Counted from the stretch's first letter, positions 10,266-20,411 are shown. The stretch is DNA of 64,000 nt from an uncultured Alteromonadaceae bacterium (GCA_913056495.1 CAJXMO010000004.1:124001-188000); one strand, 5' to 3'. Numbers and translations: made by a program. The notes: generated by a model from the letters alone, not told the origin.

Positions 10266-11376
10266 AATTCTCAACTTCAAATGTTTTAATCAGTTCCGCA
10301 ACGTATAGTATCTCGGCTGGAGAAAGTTGAGTATAAGTTGGTAAAGACAATGTACGTTCGAAAAATGCCTCGCTTTGGGGATAGTGTTGCTCACTCCTGT
10401 AAGGTGCTTGAATGTTCAGCGGATAAAATACCCGGCGGCTATCCACACCATAATCCAATAAATATGATTGCAACTTTTCTATATCCATTAAGGAGCTATT
10501 TTTTTTAAATTGGATGGTAAATAACCAGCAAACATCCGTATAACCAGCTCTTGGTTCAGGAATTGTAATACTGCTAATATTCCTTAAAGATTGTTGATAG
10601 CATTCCATTACAGCTTGACGCTTGTCTAAAAAAGACTCCAGCTGTTCTAGTTGCGCTAAACCAATAGCAGCTTGCATATTTGTCATTCTATAATTATACC
10701 CAACAACATCATGCCAGTAGCGTTTATTCGGTAACATCCCATGATTTTTGATCATGTTAATCTTTTCAAGCAAGGATGCTGAGCTGGTCGCAACCATGCC
10801 TCCTTCACCTGTTGTAATAATCTTATTGCCATAAAAACTAAAACAGCTTATATCACCAAAACTACCAGACTGTTTATTACGATATGTAGCCCCAATAGAT
10901 TCGGCACAATCTTCAATTAAAAATAACTTATTTTCGTCTTTAAACTTTAAAATTGCTTCAATATCAACTAGACGCCCGTATAGGTGAACCGCAATAATAG
11001 CCTTAGTGCGCTCGGTTAACTTGTGCTGGGCGGCTTCTACGTCCAGTCCCCAACTCTCTTCATTGATATCAACCAAAACGGGTTTAGCGCCACAATAAAT
11101 AACAGCATTGGCTGTAGCGGCAAAGGTAATGTTCGGTACCAAAACTTCATCGCCCTCTCCAATACCCAATGACAATAGAGCTAAATGTAATGCTGTAGTA
11201 CCATTTGAAGTGCTAGAACAATAATTTACACCAACAAATTCAGCAAATTTTGACTCGAATTCATTTATAAAGCGGCCCTGAGAAGATACCCAGGATGTAT
11301 CGATACACTGTGCCAAATAGCTTTTTTCATTTCCGTTCAATTCTGGAAGCGACATAGGCACTTTATATTTAGTCAT
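10258..11376 (-). CDS. per: Perosamine synthase-like DegT aminotransferase
   Basis: 372-residue PLP aminotransferase with K185 as PLP lysine in [13 protein letters not shown]. The opening region ([20 protein letters not shown], residues 16-35) and [16 protein letters not shown] closely resemble Vibrio cholerae RfbE, GDP-perosamine synthase, from memory. Paired with Gmd, whose product is that enzyme's substrate, the likely reaction is transamination of GDP-4-keto-6-deoxymannose to GDP-perosamine. LegC-type activity on a 2-acetamido 4-keto sugar is the main alternative. Eight bases overlap gmd. Confidence 0.8.
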   Translation of the reverse strand: MTKYKVPMSLPELNGNEKSYLAQCIDTSWVSSQGRFINEFESKFAEFVGVNYCSSTSNGTTALHLALLSLGIGEGDEVLVPNITFAATANAVIYCGAKPVLVDINEESWGLDVEAAQHKLTERTKAIIAVHLYGRLVDIEAILKFKDENKLFLIEDCAESIGATYRNKQSGSFGDISCFSFYGNKIITTGEGGMVATSSASLLEKINMIKNHGMLPNKRYWHDVVGYNYRMTNMQAAIGLAQLEQLESFLDKRQAVMECYQQSLRNISSITIPEPRAGYTDVCWLFTIQFKKNSSLMDIEKLQSYLLDYGVDSRRVFYPLNIQAPYRSEQHYPQSEAFFERTLSLPTYTQLSPAEILYVAELIKTFEVENYE

Positions 11377-12520
11377 ACTGTGCTTTACCTGTTATTTTGA
11401 AGCCTGACATTTCTACATGTAAATCTCTTCGAGCGGATTCTATATCCTCAGCCATCATCTCATTAATCAACTCATCGATTGTGGTCTTTGCTTTCCAACC
11501 AAGTTTTTCTTTTGCTTTACTAGCGTCGCCAAGCAAAGTATCAACCTCTGTGGGCCTGAAATAAAATGGGTCGATTCTTACTACAATATCGCCAACGTCA
11601 ACAGCCAAAGGCGTTTCTGACATCACCTTTTTTACCGTAACTGCATCTATTGAAGTCACTACAGCATATTCATCAACGCCTTCTCCAACCCAACCTAACT
11701 CTATCCCCGCATATTTAAAAGCAAAGTTAATAAAATCTCTTACTGAGTACTTACGCCCGGTTGCAATTACATAATCTTCAGCTTGCTCTTGTTGCAACAT
11801 CAGCCACTGCATTTCAACATAATCTCGGGCGTGTCCCCAATCCCGCTCTGCATCTATATTTCCCATATACAGGCAATTTTGAATACCAACCAAAAGTCTT
11901 GAAATACCATTGGTAATTTTTTTAGTCACAAAAGTTTGTCCGCGCAACGGCGATTCATGATTAAAAAGTATACCGTTACAGGCGTAAATGTTATATGCTT
12001 CCCGATAATTTACAGTAATCCAATAGGCATATAGTTTAGCTACTGCATAAGGAGAGCGAGGATAAAAAGGAGTTGACTCTGATTGAACAGGCTGCTGAAT
12101 TTTACCGTAAAGTTCCGAGGTGGAAGCTTGATAAAAACGTGTTTTTTCGCATAAACCTGCAATCCGTATCGCTTCAAGCAATCTTAACGTTCCAAGTGCA
12201 TCGACATCTGCCGTGTATTCAGGAGAATCAAAAGAAACGTGTACATGACTTTGCGCCCCTAAATTATAGACTTCATCGGGCTGTATTTCTTGCATCAATC
12301 GGTTTAAACAGGAAGAATCACTCAAATCGCCGTAATGAAGAAATAAGTTTGCCTCAGTATCTTGTGGTTCAGTTAATAGATGTTCAATTCTATCAATGTT
12401 CAATGAAGAAGAACGTCGACGTAAACCATGCACTTGATAGCCCTTACTGAGTAATAATTCAGCTAGATAAGCCCCGTCTTGTCCTGTTATACCAGTAATT
12501 AATGCTTTTTTTATATTCAC
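11369..12520 (-). CDS. gmd: GDP-mannose 4,6-dehydratase
   Basis: 383-residue extended SDR. NAD(P) motif [14 protein letters not shown] (9-22), [13 protein letters not shown], and [19 protein letters not shown] with the catalytic Tyr/Lys match E. coli Gmd almost throughout, including [10 protein letters not shown] and [16 protein letters not shown]. It makes GDP-4-keto-6-deoxy-D-mannose from GDP-mannose. Start is GTG at 12518-12520 with AAGG about 13 bases upstream. It heads a six-gene overlapping operon that ends in neuA, neuB, a TIM-barrel protein and an acetyltransferase; no fucose synthase (WcaG/Fcl) is present, so fucose is not the expected product. Confidence 0.93.
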   Translation of the reverse strand: MNIKKALITGITGQDGAYLAELLLSKGYQVHGLRRRSSSLNIDRIEHLLTEPQDTEANLFLHYGDLSDSSCLNRLMQEIQPDEVYNLGAQSHVHVSFDSPEYTADVDALGTLRLLEAIRIAGLCEKTRFYQASTSELYGKIQQPVQSESTPFYPRSPYAVAKLYAYWITVNYREAYNIYACNGILFNHESPLRGQTFVTKKITNGISRLLVGIQNCLYMGNIDAERDWGHARDYVEMQWLMLQQEQAEDYVIATGRKYSVRDFINFAFKYAGIELGWVGEGVDEYAVVTSIDAVTVKKVMSETPLAVDVGDIVVRIDPFYFRPTEVDTLLGDASKAKEKLGWKAKTTIDELINEMMAEDIESARRDLHVEMSGFKITGKAQYD

Positions 12521-12700
12521 GCCAATTTTAACCTTTTATTTTTGTACCAGAGCGTCCTAAAATCTCAATTTATATCGGAGCCTTAAAAGTAATGAATTTT
12601 TTATGTACCTATTTTAACAAGATAAATTATTTGATGAAGCGATTCAAAATCTATATTCTGTTGTTAACTTAAATTAGTCAATGACTTTAATCCATATCAG

Positions 12701-13780
12701 ATGAAAGCACTGTTTCTTGTTCGTGGCCCACTTCATATTATAAACATGTTAGAAGCGATTAAGCATTTCCGAATAACCGAATCTGTTTGCTATCTTTTTT
12801 TAAATGATGATGTATCTGGCGATAAATACAAAGAACAGTCACTCAAATTATTAGATGGATTGAAAGATATAAAAATTATCGAAACGAGGACATCTCCTAG
12901 CAGCAGCCTTTACGAAAGAATACAAGTATACGGTCAACACATAAATGCTTTCATGGCTCACAACTTTGACTATGTCTTTTTTACAGATCCCAGGGTTCAT
13001 TGGCAAAAAGATATTGTGACGACTTTAGACAAACCTACATACATGATAGATGAAGGCAACCTAACCATTGTCACCTATGAACTCTTAAAGCGACGCAAAA
13101 AATACTTTAACTTTCCACAGGTGGTAAATACAGAAAGGCAGGCACTTGCGAATCAAATAAAACAACAGTTTGGTATAAAAGAAGTAAATGAATTCAAATA
13201 CAATCTATTCACTTTCTTATCAAAATTACCTCGTATCGATAATATTGATATTGATATCCAAGAAAATCGCTTATCAAATTTAAAGAAGTATTGGGATAAA
13301 CTGGATGACTCCCGGCATATCATAGTCGGCTGCAGTTACTGCCATACCTTTAATTTGGAAGAAGATACTTATATTAAATTGATCCAGTGCATGGTTAGGG
13401 AAGATAAAACTACATTATATATTCCCCATCCAAATGCATTACCAACAACTTTGAAAAAGTTAAAGGCTAATATTCCAAATTTGTTGATTCATCCGTTGAA
13501 TGAGCCAATTGAAATTTGGCTATCAAGACAATCTATGCCGCCAGCTTCACTTTCCTCGTTTTATTCCAGTGTAATTAGTACAACTTGTAAAGCTTTCCCA
13601 CAAATAGATATTAATTGTTACAAGTTACCTCACGAAATTTTAAACTTATTTAATCGCAGAAATGTATGGGGAATTGATAACTTGGATTTTTACGAGTTCG
13701 TGTCCTGGATATACCTGCATTTAGGTAGGCAACTGCCAATTCTATCGTTACCAAACCAACCAGATAACTGGATTAAGTAG
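12701..13780 (+). CDS. Sialyltransferase-like glycosyltransferase (GT52-type motifs)
   Basis: 359 residues. Three features of bacterial sialyltransferases (GT38/GT52/GT80/GT97/GT100 fold) are in the right order: an acidic D/E-E-G motif, D117-E118-G119 (MIDEGN); an HP motif, H243-P244 (YIPHPN); and a serine pair region, S285-S286 and S289-S290 (LSSFYSS). The DEG aspartate acts as general base and the HP histidine binds the CMP phosphate in characterised members. It is a strong candidate to transfer one of the CMP-nonulosonates made here. Plus strand, convergent with the Stealth gene and divergent from gmd. Overall identity to named families was not checked. Confidence 0.68.
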   Translation: MKALFLVRGPLHIINMLEAIKHFRITESVCYLFLNDDVSGDKYKEQSLKLLDGLKDIKIIETRTSPSSSLYERIQVYGQHINAFMAHNFDYVFFTDPRVHWQKDIVTTLDKPTYMIDEGNLTIVTYELLKRRKKYFNFPQVVNTERQALANQIKQQFGIKEVNEFKYNLFTFLSKLPRIDNIDIDIQENRLSNLKKYWDKLDDSRHIIVGCSYCHTFNLEEDTYIKLIQCMVREDKTTLYIPHPNALPTTLKKLKANIPNLLIHPLNEPIEIWLSRQSMPPASLSSFYSSVISTTCKAFPQIDINCYKLPHEILNLFNRRNVWGIDNLDFYEFVSWIYLHLGRQLPILSLPNQPDNWIK

Positions 13781-13796
13781 GTAACAACATACCCGG

Positions 13797-14747
13797 TTAA
13801 AACTCACTTTTCAGTGGTGGACCGCAGATTCGAGACAAATAATTATTCACCTCAGGGACTCTCGGAATCAGCGATTGAATTTCATTTAAACAAAATTGTT
13901 TCCTGTCACCCTTTTCAATTAAATCAAACAAAAATAAAATTTTTTGTGGAAGGCCTTCTCTACATAATTGAAAACTAAAATGAACCATGGACTGGGTACT
14001 TTTTTCATGACCAAGATTAAACTTCAGACAATAATGATGAAATAAAGATTCGACCAGAAACTGACTCTCATGTCGAAACTTATATAGCCTATTATTTGAG
14101 AACTCTCTAAAAAACAAACTATCTAATTTATTCAGTGTGCTTTTGACAAGCGGTATAAATCCATGGCTAGGTATATAAAATTTATCTTTTCCAAAGCCAA
14201 GCATTTTAGCCGCATTAAGAATGCCAATATGATGCAAAGTTAATTTATCCTGATCATTGCAGCTGAATTCATCTACGAAAAGATTTGGTTTACCTTCTTG
14301 AAAAAAGTATTGCGGACTAACATCAGCGCCTAACATCAAATCATCATTGCCTAAAATAAAGTAATCTGAAAGGTCTGCTAGCTTATGTACTTGTGCCGCA
14401 AGCGCTCTTGAGTTAAAGGTAGGTAAATACTGTGGGCAATCAGCAAACAGTTCTTTATGGTCAATAATTTTAATACGGTCTAACTGAATGCTGTCTAAGG
14501 ACAAAAAGCTTGGAAATTGATTGTCAGTTATTATGTATATGTTTCGATACCACGAAGCGTGAGTTTTAATCGAACGCAGACAGTATTTAAGTTCGTCATG
14601 CTGGCAAAATCGTCTATCGTCGATCGACTGCTCATTATTAGATATGTCTTCCAGCTTGAACCCACGTTCATATGCACGACGTTTGTTTTTATGTAGGGGG
14701 TCTTCACCATCTACCCAAAAAATAACAAAATCAATACCACTAATCAT
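13797..14747 (-). CDS. Stealth-family sugar-phosphate transferase
   Basis: 316 residues with Stealth conserved regions: CR1 IDFVIFWVDGEDP (5-17), CR2 DRRFCQHDELKYCLRSI (44-60) continuing to YIITDNQFP, CR3 FNSRALAAQVHKL to YFILGNDDLMLG (111-140), and a CR4-like HESQFLVESLF. Stealth enzymes transfer hexose-1-phosphate from a nucleotide sugar to make phosphodiester-linked capsule or glycan. Last gene of the long pse-maf run, 26 bases after licD. It suggests that the flagellar or surface glycan contains a sugar-phosphate linkage; that placement is inference. Confidence 0.82.
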   Translation of the reverse strand: MISGIDFVIFWVDGEDPLHKNKRRAYERGFKLEDISNNEQSIDDRRFCQHDELKYCLRSIKTHASWYRNIYIITDNQFPSFLSLDSIQLDRIKIIDHKELFADCPQYLPTFNSRALAAQVHKLADLSDYFILGNDDLMLGADVSPQYFFQEGKPNLFVDEFSCNDQDKLTLHHIGILNAAKMLGFGKDKFYIPSHGFIPLVKSTLNKLDSLFFREFSNNRLYKFRHESQFLVESLFHHYCLKFNLGHEKSTQSMVHFSFQLCREGLPQKILFLFDLIEKGDRKQFCLNEIQSLIPRVPEVNNYLSRICGPPLKSEF

Positions 14748-14773
14748 AAAACCGACCGACTCCGCAACTTATA

Positions 14774-15667
14774 TCATTCATCTATAAGTGTTGCGCTATT
14801 CAACATGCTTAAATTCCAATTTTTCATAGGCGTGCGCCAATCTTCTCCATAATGCTCCTCAAGGTAGCCTTCTGTATCTGAGGGGATTCTGAGCTTATAA
14901 GCTTTAAATTCATATAAGATTGTGTTTCTGATATGCTTAGAGGGCATAGAAATTCCACGCGATGCCAAAACATAATCCATTGTATTACCAGATATATATT
15001 TAATAAATAAATCAATGGATGGTAGAAGAGACGCCCTGTTAAATGGCGTTAATTTTATTGAACGTATGTCGCCTTTTTTCACCGAATTGTAATCAAAGGA
15101 GCTGTAATACTCATTTGCTAACCACTCGCAACCGGTTATTTTTTCTAACCCCTGCAAAATCGAAGTCATTTCGCGCGTAACTAATTCTAAACTCTCATCG
15201 AGTAATGCAAAGTCTAGGTCATCATCCCAAGGAATCAGTTCTTTATCTCTAAAAGTCCCTAACAAAGTACCTGCATCCACGTAATACAGAGCACTCACTT
15301 GATCTAATTTACAGCAAATGTATCCCAAAATTTTCTCAGATATTTTTCTGGAATCAATATTCGATTCAAAATGGAACGGCTTTATACCGAAAGCTGGGAC
15401 GATCCTGATTTTATTCTCAGGTATGCTTAATTTGTCCATGAGTTGGGATTTAATTTGCTCAAAAAACTCACTAGCAATATAAACGAAATCAAAACTTTGT
15501 TCGGTTATAATCTCTGGACGATATACATTTTTTCCTAATATTTTTTGTCCTATATGTGGAGAACTATTGTCCAAAAAACCCAGTACTTCCTGGTCTTTTA
15601 AATAACTCAGTGCAGCTTGCCCAGCCTGTCCAGCTCCAAAAATATAGACTCTGTACGTTTTGTTCAT
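14774..15667 (-). CDS. LicD-family phosphotransferase with N-terminal Rossmann-like domain
   Basis: 297 residues in two parts. Residues 1-95 look like a PglD-type sugar-nucleotide domain (VYIFGAGQAGQAALSYL, 7-23). Residues 110-290 carry the LicD signature: DAGTLLGTFRDKELIPW (131-147), WDDDLDF (147-153, likely metal-binding Asp residues) and a late YLEEHYGEDWRTP. LicD and FKTN-like proteins move phosphocholine, phosphoribitol or similar groups from CDP donors onto sugars. No gene for choline uptake or CDP-alcohol synthesis is visible here, so the donor is unknown. Located 39 bases after maf. Confidence 0.78.
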   Translation of the reverse strand: MNKTYRVYIFGAGQAGQAALSYLKDQEVLGFLDNSSPHIGQKILGKNVYRPEIITEQSFDFVYIASEFFEQIKSQLMDKLSIPENKIRIVPAFGIKPFHFESNIDSRKISEKILGYICCKLDQVSALYYVDAGTLLGTFRDKELIPWDDDLDFALLDESLELVTREMTSILQGLEKITGCEWLANEYYSSFDYNSVKKGDIRSIKLTPFNRASLLPSIDLFIKYISGNTMDYVLASRGISMPSKHIRNTILYEFKAYKLRIPSDTEGYLEEHYGEDWRTPMKNWNLSMLNSATLIDE

Positions 15668-15706
15668 AAGTGGAACCTGTCAAAATAAAATTTTAGCTAG
15701 TGGTTT

Positions 15707-18700
15707 CTAATCAACAATAGTCTTAAACCGCTGAATAAAATTTGCTTTCATATTGCGTGAATATAGCGTCAGTACAATATCTTTCATCAAACTGGCTTTT
15801 TTACACAAACGTCCTCTTCCACCCATGTTATCGGCCAGGCAATCCTTAATTTCAACATTTTTTCTTGGTACAGCAATAAAGTTAGGAAAATCAATGTATT
15901 GTTCGAACCTAGGCAAACTATTCACCCATTGTCGGAGAAAGGCTTCTTGTCTAAAATCTTTTGTTTCTAGAAATGCCAGTTTAGGAATAATAAACTCAAA
16001 AAGCTGAGTTACCGTAAAGCTGCGGAGCGCATAAAAGCCCAGTCTGTTGTAGTCTATAAAAGGGTACTCACCCGCGAAAAAACGGTCTACTGTCTTACTA
16101 TCTTTAATCACTTCAGGATAAATGATTAAAGTCTTGTCTTCTGAATATTTTTTACTTTTAACTACTTCAAAGTTACTACAATAGGCCAGTTTAAAATTAC
16201 CTTCAGCATAATTTCCATCTATATCACACAAATAATGCTCTGAACTATTTTTAAATTCACGAATATCTGTAAGCACTAAACTGGTTTTAATGACTTTGAT
16301 TGCCTCGCCAAATTCAGGACCAAATGAATGTCTGATACGCCAGTTTCCGGATTCTAATTTAGACAAAAATAACCTTTCTCTATGATTCGCCATTGAACTG
16401 GTTATATCATAATCAGAAAGAGTAATATTGGACTGTTCGATACAAGTTGTCAGAAAATCAAGCCAATAAACCCGCGCAGTATTTAATGATTCTAATTCTA
16501 TATTTACTTGATTAATCAATTTACTCAATACTGAATTTGCATAATTCATCGTCCCATAAAGCAGATAGAAAAGCAGGGATTTACCATGCGAGTATGAAGC
16601 AAATAGCATATCTTTTTGCTTATTAATAAGTAGTTCTAAATCCGCTGCACTGTTTATGGGTTGTTTGACCAACTCAATTAAACCATTTAGCTCAAATTCC
16701 AAATGTTTTTGCTGGTATTTAGCATTAAAGTTTTCGCTGTATTGTTTAAATTCGTGAGCCGGTTTAAATACACTCGTTTTGACTACTTCAAGTGCAGCTT
16801 GTTTATCATTAGGGCTGTTAACCAGTAAAATATTGTCTATAGCCAGTGGGGTTGTACCTGCAATTCTTGCCCCGTCACTGGTATTAAAACAATCAACTTT
16901 TCGGGTACGTAGAGTTTGCTCAAGTATTTCTTTTGAGACTTTAAATTCGTGCTTAGTAAAAACCGTTTTTCTCAAGTTGCCAGGTACAATAATTGAAGTA
17001 TTATTTTTTTCCCGGTAATCGTAAGCTTCTTTTCCATCTTCATTATAATAGCCGGATTGCTTAGAATGGTGTTTTTCGCGATCAGCAAACCCTAAATCCA
17101 CTCCAAACAGGTACAATTGATTAAAACCAATTTTACTGAAAATGTTTAATGTAAAATTTGAGACGGTCGGAAATGCAAATTTCAATTCTTCGTAGTTTTG
17201 TCGTCCCAAAATATTAAGCGCAGAGATTGTAGATGATTCGCCCTCTTTAAAAGCAACGTATACATCTTTAAACAAATTACAGGTATCGGGATGAATACCG
17301 TTACAGCTAATTAAACTGATTTGTTTAAGGTAATCAAAATCACCGACTCTACATATCCAGTCAAACGTCGAGCGATTTTGTTCAATTTCGGCATGAAAAT
17401 CAGGTACTATTCCATTTTTATATAACGGCATGAGTGCCGTACCACAGGATACAACTATCGCCTGCCCCTGCCATGTTTTTATTTCTTCAATAGCATAATC
17501 CAGTGATGGTCCGTTACCTACAATAAAAACGGGTACTTCTTTATGTTTCCAGGTTAACCTCTGCTGCGGATTTTTCTCTAATAAAGGATAACCTCTGGCA
17601 ATCGTTTCTGTAGTATGAGCAATTCCGTATCTGGCATGATCGTAATATTCACCCATAGATATGACAATTTGCAGCTGTTCTCTGAGCTGAGCTATCGCCT
17701 GTACTAAATTGGCGTTGTAATAGCCTTGATAAAAATAAGTGCTCGCCAGAATATAGGGGCCTATTGAATAGAATTGAGATAATAAGTCACGGAATAAATT
17801 AGACCCATCATCACCTATATTAATATAAATTCTAAAATCGTTTTGGTCTGCCTTAGTCAGAATTGACTGCCAATCAATTGCAAATAAAGAAGCATAGAAA
17901 AAATCGCGGTTTGGTTCGCACAAAAATAATTTTTCGACATTTTTTTGCTCAAACAGTGTTTCAAGCTGATATCCAGGTCCTATGCCAAACATAATCAGGG
18001 ATTTAACCGTATCCGGCAGTTGGCCAGCTTCTTCATCAACATCTTTAAGCAATTTTTCGGTTTCTGCAACAAACTGATAATGTAAATACTTTTTTAATTT
18101 AGTCCCGGTATAGCCTAGTACTAAACCATCTTTATTCGGATAGTTTTTAAAATGTTCATAGTTAATAGAGGCGTCTTGTTTGGGGGACTCACCATTAAAC
18201 GAAATAAGAGAGCTTTTTTGAATTAGGTTAATCTCACCATTTTCACCAAATACAGGTAACCAATCCTGAGGTTGATATTGCTTAAACTCTTTATAGATAT
18301 CTGGAAAGTATTTCTCAAACGCCTTTAAATTATTTTGAAATTTTGCACTTTGCGTACTGGTAGACTGAAAGTGTTCAATATCAATACTTTCCGACCAAAT
18401 TGGTAGATACAAATTTGGGTTATTTGCAATGGAGTAATTAAAGCCATCGCTTTTGATCTGAGCCCATGTTTTATGCTTGAGTGCATAATCAATCGCATCA
18501 AACACAGGATGATTGTAATGCTTATAAAAATAAAAACCATCAACTGGAAAATGACTAGACAGCTCTTCAATGTTATTGACTAAATCACGGCCATCTTTTT
18601 CTAGCTGAAAATAAACAGCCGTGCCTTTAGATTCCATGGTTTGCAAAATCGTTTGCCAGTTATTAGCCAAGATTGAGCATTGAAAATATTGCCTTTCCGG

Positions 18701-19210
18701 TTCATAAATAACCAGGTGCTTAATCTGATATTGCTCAACCAACTCAAGAATGTGGTATCCCAAGCCCAGTCCAAATACAACTAATACATTAATTTCATTA
18801 GGTAAAGGATCAAATCCAATGTGCTTTTTAAAGCTGCTCAGCTGAGTCAATTCACTTCCAAGCCTTTTTTCATTTTCAAGATGACGTGAAGACTGAAGCT
18901 GCAGTGAGATAAAAGGCATATGTCGAGTGATTATTTTAAACTGGTTAAACACTTCTGCTTTTGGGTTTAATCCATAAACAGTGCGGCCAGCGCCATAATC
19001 CACTATGTTATATTCAGCATTTTTATTGGCAAAGATAGCAATATTTTGAGTTGTAACGTTTTGCACATCTGCTAACAACGATGGGATATGCTTAGCAAAT
19101 GCCGTCGCATTGCGACTATGATTATTTCTTATGTTTTCAGACAGCTGTTGTTCTAATTTTTTTTGCTGCTCTTCATCTGTTTCCAGATGCATTCGGATAT
19201 CTTTTAACAT
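15707..19210 (-). CDS. maf: Giant Maf (motility accessory factor) flagellin glycosyltransferase
   Basis: 1167 residues, far longer than the roughly 600-700 of Campylobacter Maf proteins. The MAF_flag10/DUF115 core starts at VFIVGNGPSLDYAIEEI (561-577) and continues through VVSCGTALMPLYKNGIVPDF. Ahead of it are two related Rossmann-like units: VVFGLGLGYHILELVEQ (144-160) with YEPERQYFQCSI, and IMFGIGPGYQLETLFEQ (406-422) with CEPNRDFFYASL, the mark of an internal duplication. Maf enzymes transfer CMP-activated pseudaminic or legionaminic acid onto flagellin Ser/Thr in the cytoplasm before export. It lies 10 bases after the LuxC-like gene in the pse operon, with the major flagellin about 14 kb away. 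The ~350-residue C-terminal part is not recognised. Confidence 0.88.
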   Translation of the reverse strand: MLKDIRMHLETDEEQQKKLEQQLSENIRNNHSRNATAFAKHIPSLLADVQNVTTQNIAIFANKNAEYNIVDYGAGRTVYGLNPKAEVFNQFKIITRHMPFISLQLQSSRHLENEKRLGSELTQLSSFKKHIGFDPLPNEINVLVVFGLGLGYHILELVEQYQIKHLVIYEPERQYFQCSILANNWQTILQTMESKGTAVYFQLEKDGRDLVNNIEELSSHFPVDGFYFYKHYNHPVFDAIDYALKHKTWAQIKSDGFNYSIANNPNLYLPIWSESIDIEHFQSTSTQSAKFQNNLKAFEKYFPDIYKEFKQYQPQDWLPVFGENGEINLIQKSSLISFNGESPKQDASINYEHFKNYPNKDGLVLGYTGTKLKKYLHYQFVAETEKLLKDVDEEAGQLPDTVKSLIMFGIGPGYQLETLFEQKNVEKLFLCEPNRDFFYASLFAIDWQSILTKADQNDFRIYINIGDDGSNLFRDLLSQFYSIGPYILASTYFYQGYYNANLVQAIAQLREQLQIVISMGEYYDHARYGIAHTTETIARGYPLLEKNPQQRLTWKHKEVPVFIVGNGPSLDYAIEEIKTWQGQAIVVSCGTALMPLYKNGIVPDFHAEIEQNRSTFDWICRVGDFDYLKQISLISCNGIHPDTCNLFKDVYVAFKEGESSTISALNILGRQNYEELKFAFPTVSNFTLNIFSKIGFNQLYLFGVDLGFADREKHHSKQSGYYNEDGKEAYDYREKNNTSIIVPGNLRKTVFTKHEFKVSKEILEQTLRTRKVDCFNTSDGARIAGTTPLAIDNILLVNSPNDKQAALEVVKTSVFKPAHEFKQYSENFNAKYQQKHLEFELNGLIELVKQPINSAADLELLINKQKDMLFASYSHGKSLLFYLLYGTMNYANSVLSKLINQVNIELESLNTARVYWLDFLTTCIEQSNITLSDYDITSSMANHRERLFLSKLESGNWRIRHSFGPEFGEAIKVIKTSLVLTDIREFKNSSEHYLCDIDGNYAEGNFKLAYCSNFEVVKSKKYSEDKTLIIYPEVIKDSKTVDRFFAGEYPFIDYNRLGFYALRSFTVTQLFEFIIPKLAFLETKDFRQEAFLRQWVNSLPRFEQYIDFPNFIAVPRKNVEIKDCLADNMGGRGRLCKKASLMKDIVLTLYSRNMKANFIQRFKTIVD

Positions 19211-19220
19211 CCAATAACCT

Positions 19221-20411
19221 CTAGTTTTGGCAATTAACTCTGCTAAATATTTTCACTAAGTCTACACCATCCCATACCGAATCAAATTCCAATGCTTTCC
19301 CCAATGAAATCAACCTTTTGTATTTACCGTTTGGTTTAAGCTCTGACTGCGAACACAGGTAACTAATTGTCTGTAACTTGTCTGAGTAAGCAATTTCATC
19401 AACTGAACCAATATCCAGCTCAATTAACAAACCATTGCCGGTATGCTCCGCCAACATAATATCAGTCAAAGATTTGACTTTGCAGTGACCTATCGGGCCT
19501 ATACTTTGTATTTTGGCAAATGAAGCAATTTTATTGCCAGAATTGTCATCCAGTTTTATTGCATAAGCGGCAGCCAGTTTTTGCAATAAAATATGTTGCT
19601 CTACTTTATTACTTAAACCCAGTTGATGATCCATTTTAGATAATTCAGCTTTTACTGATTGCCAAAATGCAGTTTGAATTGATTGCTTAGTATTAAGCCA
19701 GTAGATGGCTTTGGGCGAAGAACAGGCTTGCTGATTAAAAGGTATGACATCAGTCAATAACGCTTTTGCGATTTGTTGTAAATCTGATTTTTCATCCAGC
19801 TCTAGAAGCGCAACAGAATAGCGATCCGGAAAACACACCTGCTTGGTTGTTGGCGCGATGTCAGAGATGGCATTAATTGCATTATCTCCGCCCCAGACCA
19901 CTCTTAAATCACACCAGAGACTGAATTGTTCAGTCACGCCGATTTGCTGAGCCGAATACTGAACGACAGAGATTAAAGGCTTAATGACTTTACCTGACTC
20001 TGTATTTAGATAATGCTTAAGCAATTCAATTAAAACCCAGCTGACATCCCCGCTGCGTTCACTCACTCTGACAATATTCTGATTACCTGACAATACAGAC
20101 AATAAAACCGAATATAAAAAAACAGTGTCTACATTCGCCGGGGCAATATGAAATACTCTACCGGGTGAATTAGATTGTCTTTGGCTCTCAAACTCAGTTG
20201 CTAACTTGTCTAGGTGCGCTTTTCGAAACCAAAATGCTAGCGCAATAATTTCCGGATACTGACGCAATTCAGCTTGCTTTAAAATAAATCCAGAAAAGCC
20301 GGAAACTGCTTCAATCAGCTTTATATGCCAGGGAAATAACTCTGGCAATGAAGTGCTGACCGGCTTTATATGCCAGTTAACCTGTTCTGAAAATTTAAGC
20401 GAATGTGTCAC
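19221..20411 (-). CDS. LuxC-like acyl-thioester reductase
   Basis: 396 residues of the LuxC/acyl-CoA reductase family, an aldehyde dehydrogenase relative. The region NQQACSSPKAIYW (226-238) supplies the likely nucleophile, C230; GRVFHIAPANVDTVF (84-98) matches the nucleotide-binding segment. LuxC reduces acyl-enzyme or acyl-thioester to aldehyde with NADPH. Start is GTG at 20409-20411 with GAGAGG five bases ahead, overlapping the luxE-like gene by 17. There are no luxA, luxB or luxD genes, so bioluminescence is not implied; the context is a flagellin glycan operon. Confidence 0.82.
   Translation of the reverse strand: MTHSLKFSEQVNWHIKPVSTSLPELFPWHIKLIEAVSGFSGFILKQAELRQYPEIIALAFWFRKAHLDKLATEFESQRQSNSPGRVFHIAPANVDTVFLYSVLLSVLSGNQNIVRVSERSGDVSWVLIELLKHYLNTESGKVIKPLISVVQYSAQQIGVTEQFSLWCDLRVVWGGDNAINAISDIAPTTKQVCFPDRYSVALLELDEKSDLQQIAKALLTDVIPFNQQACSSPKAIYWLNTKQSIQTAFWQSVKAELSKMDHQLGLSNKVEQHILLQKLAAAYAIKLDDNSGNKIASFAKIQSIGPIGHCKVKSLTDIMLAEHTGNGLLIELDIGSVDEIAYSDKLQTISYLCSQSELKPNGKYKRLISLGKALEFDSVWDGVDLVKIFSRVNCQN

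Noticed and set aside
12073..12450. 125-residue plus-strand ORF inside gmd
   Set aside because: Antisense to gmd; no ribosome site or recognisable protein features.
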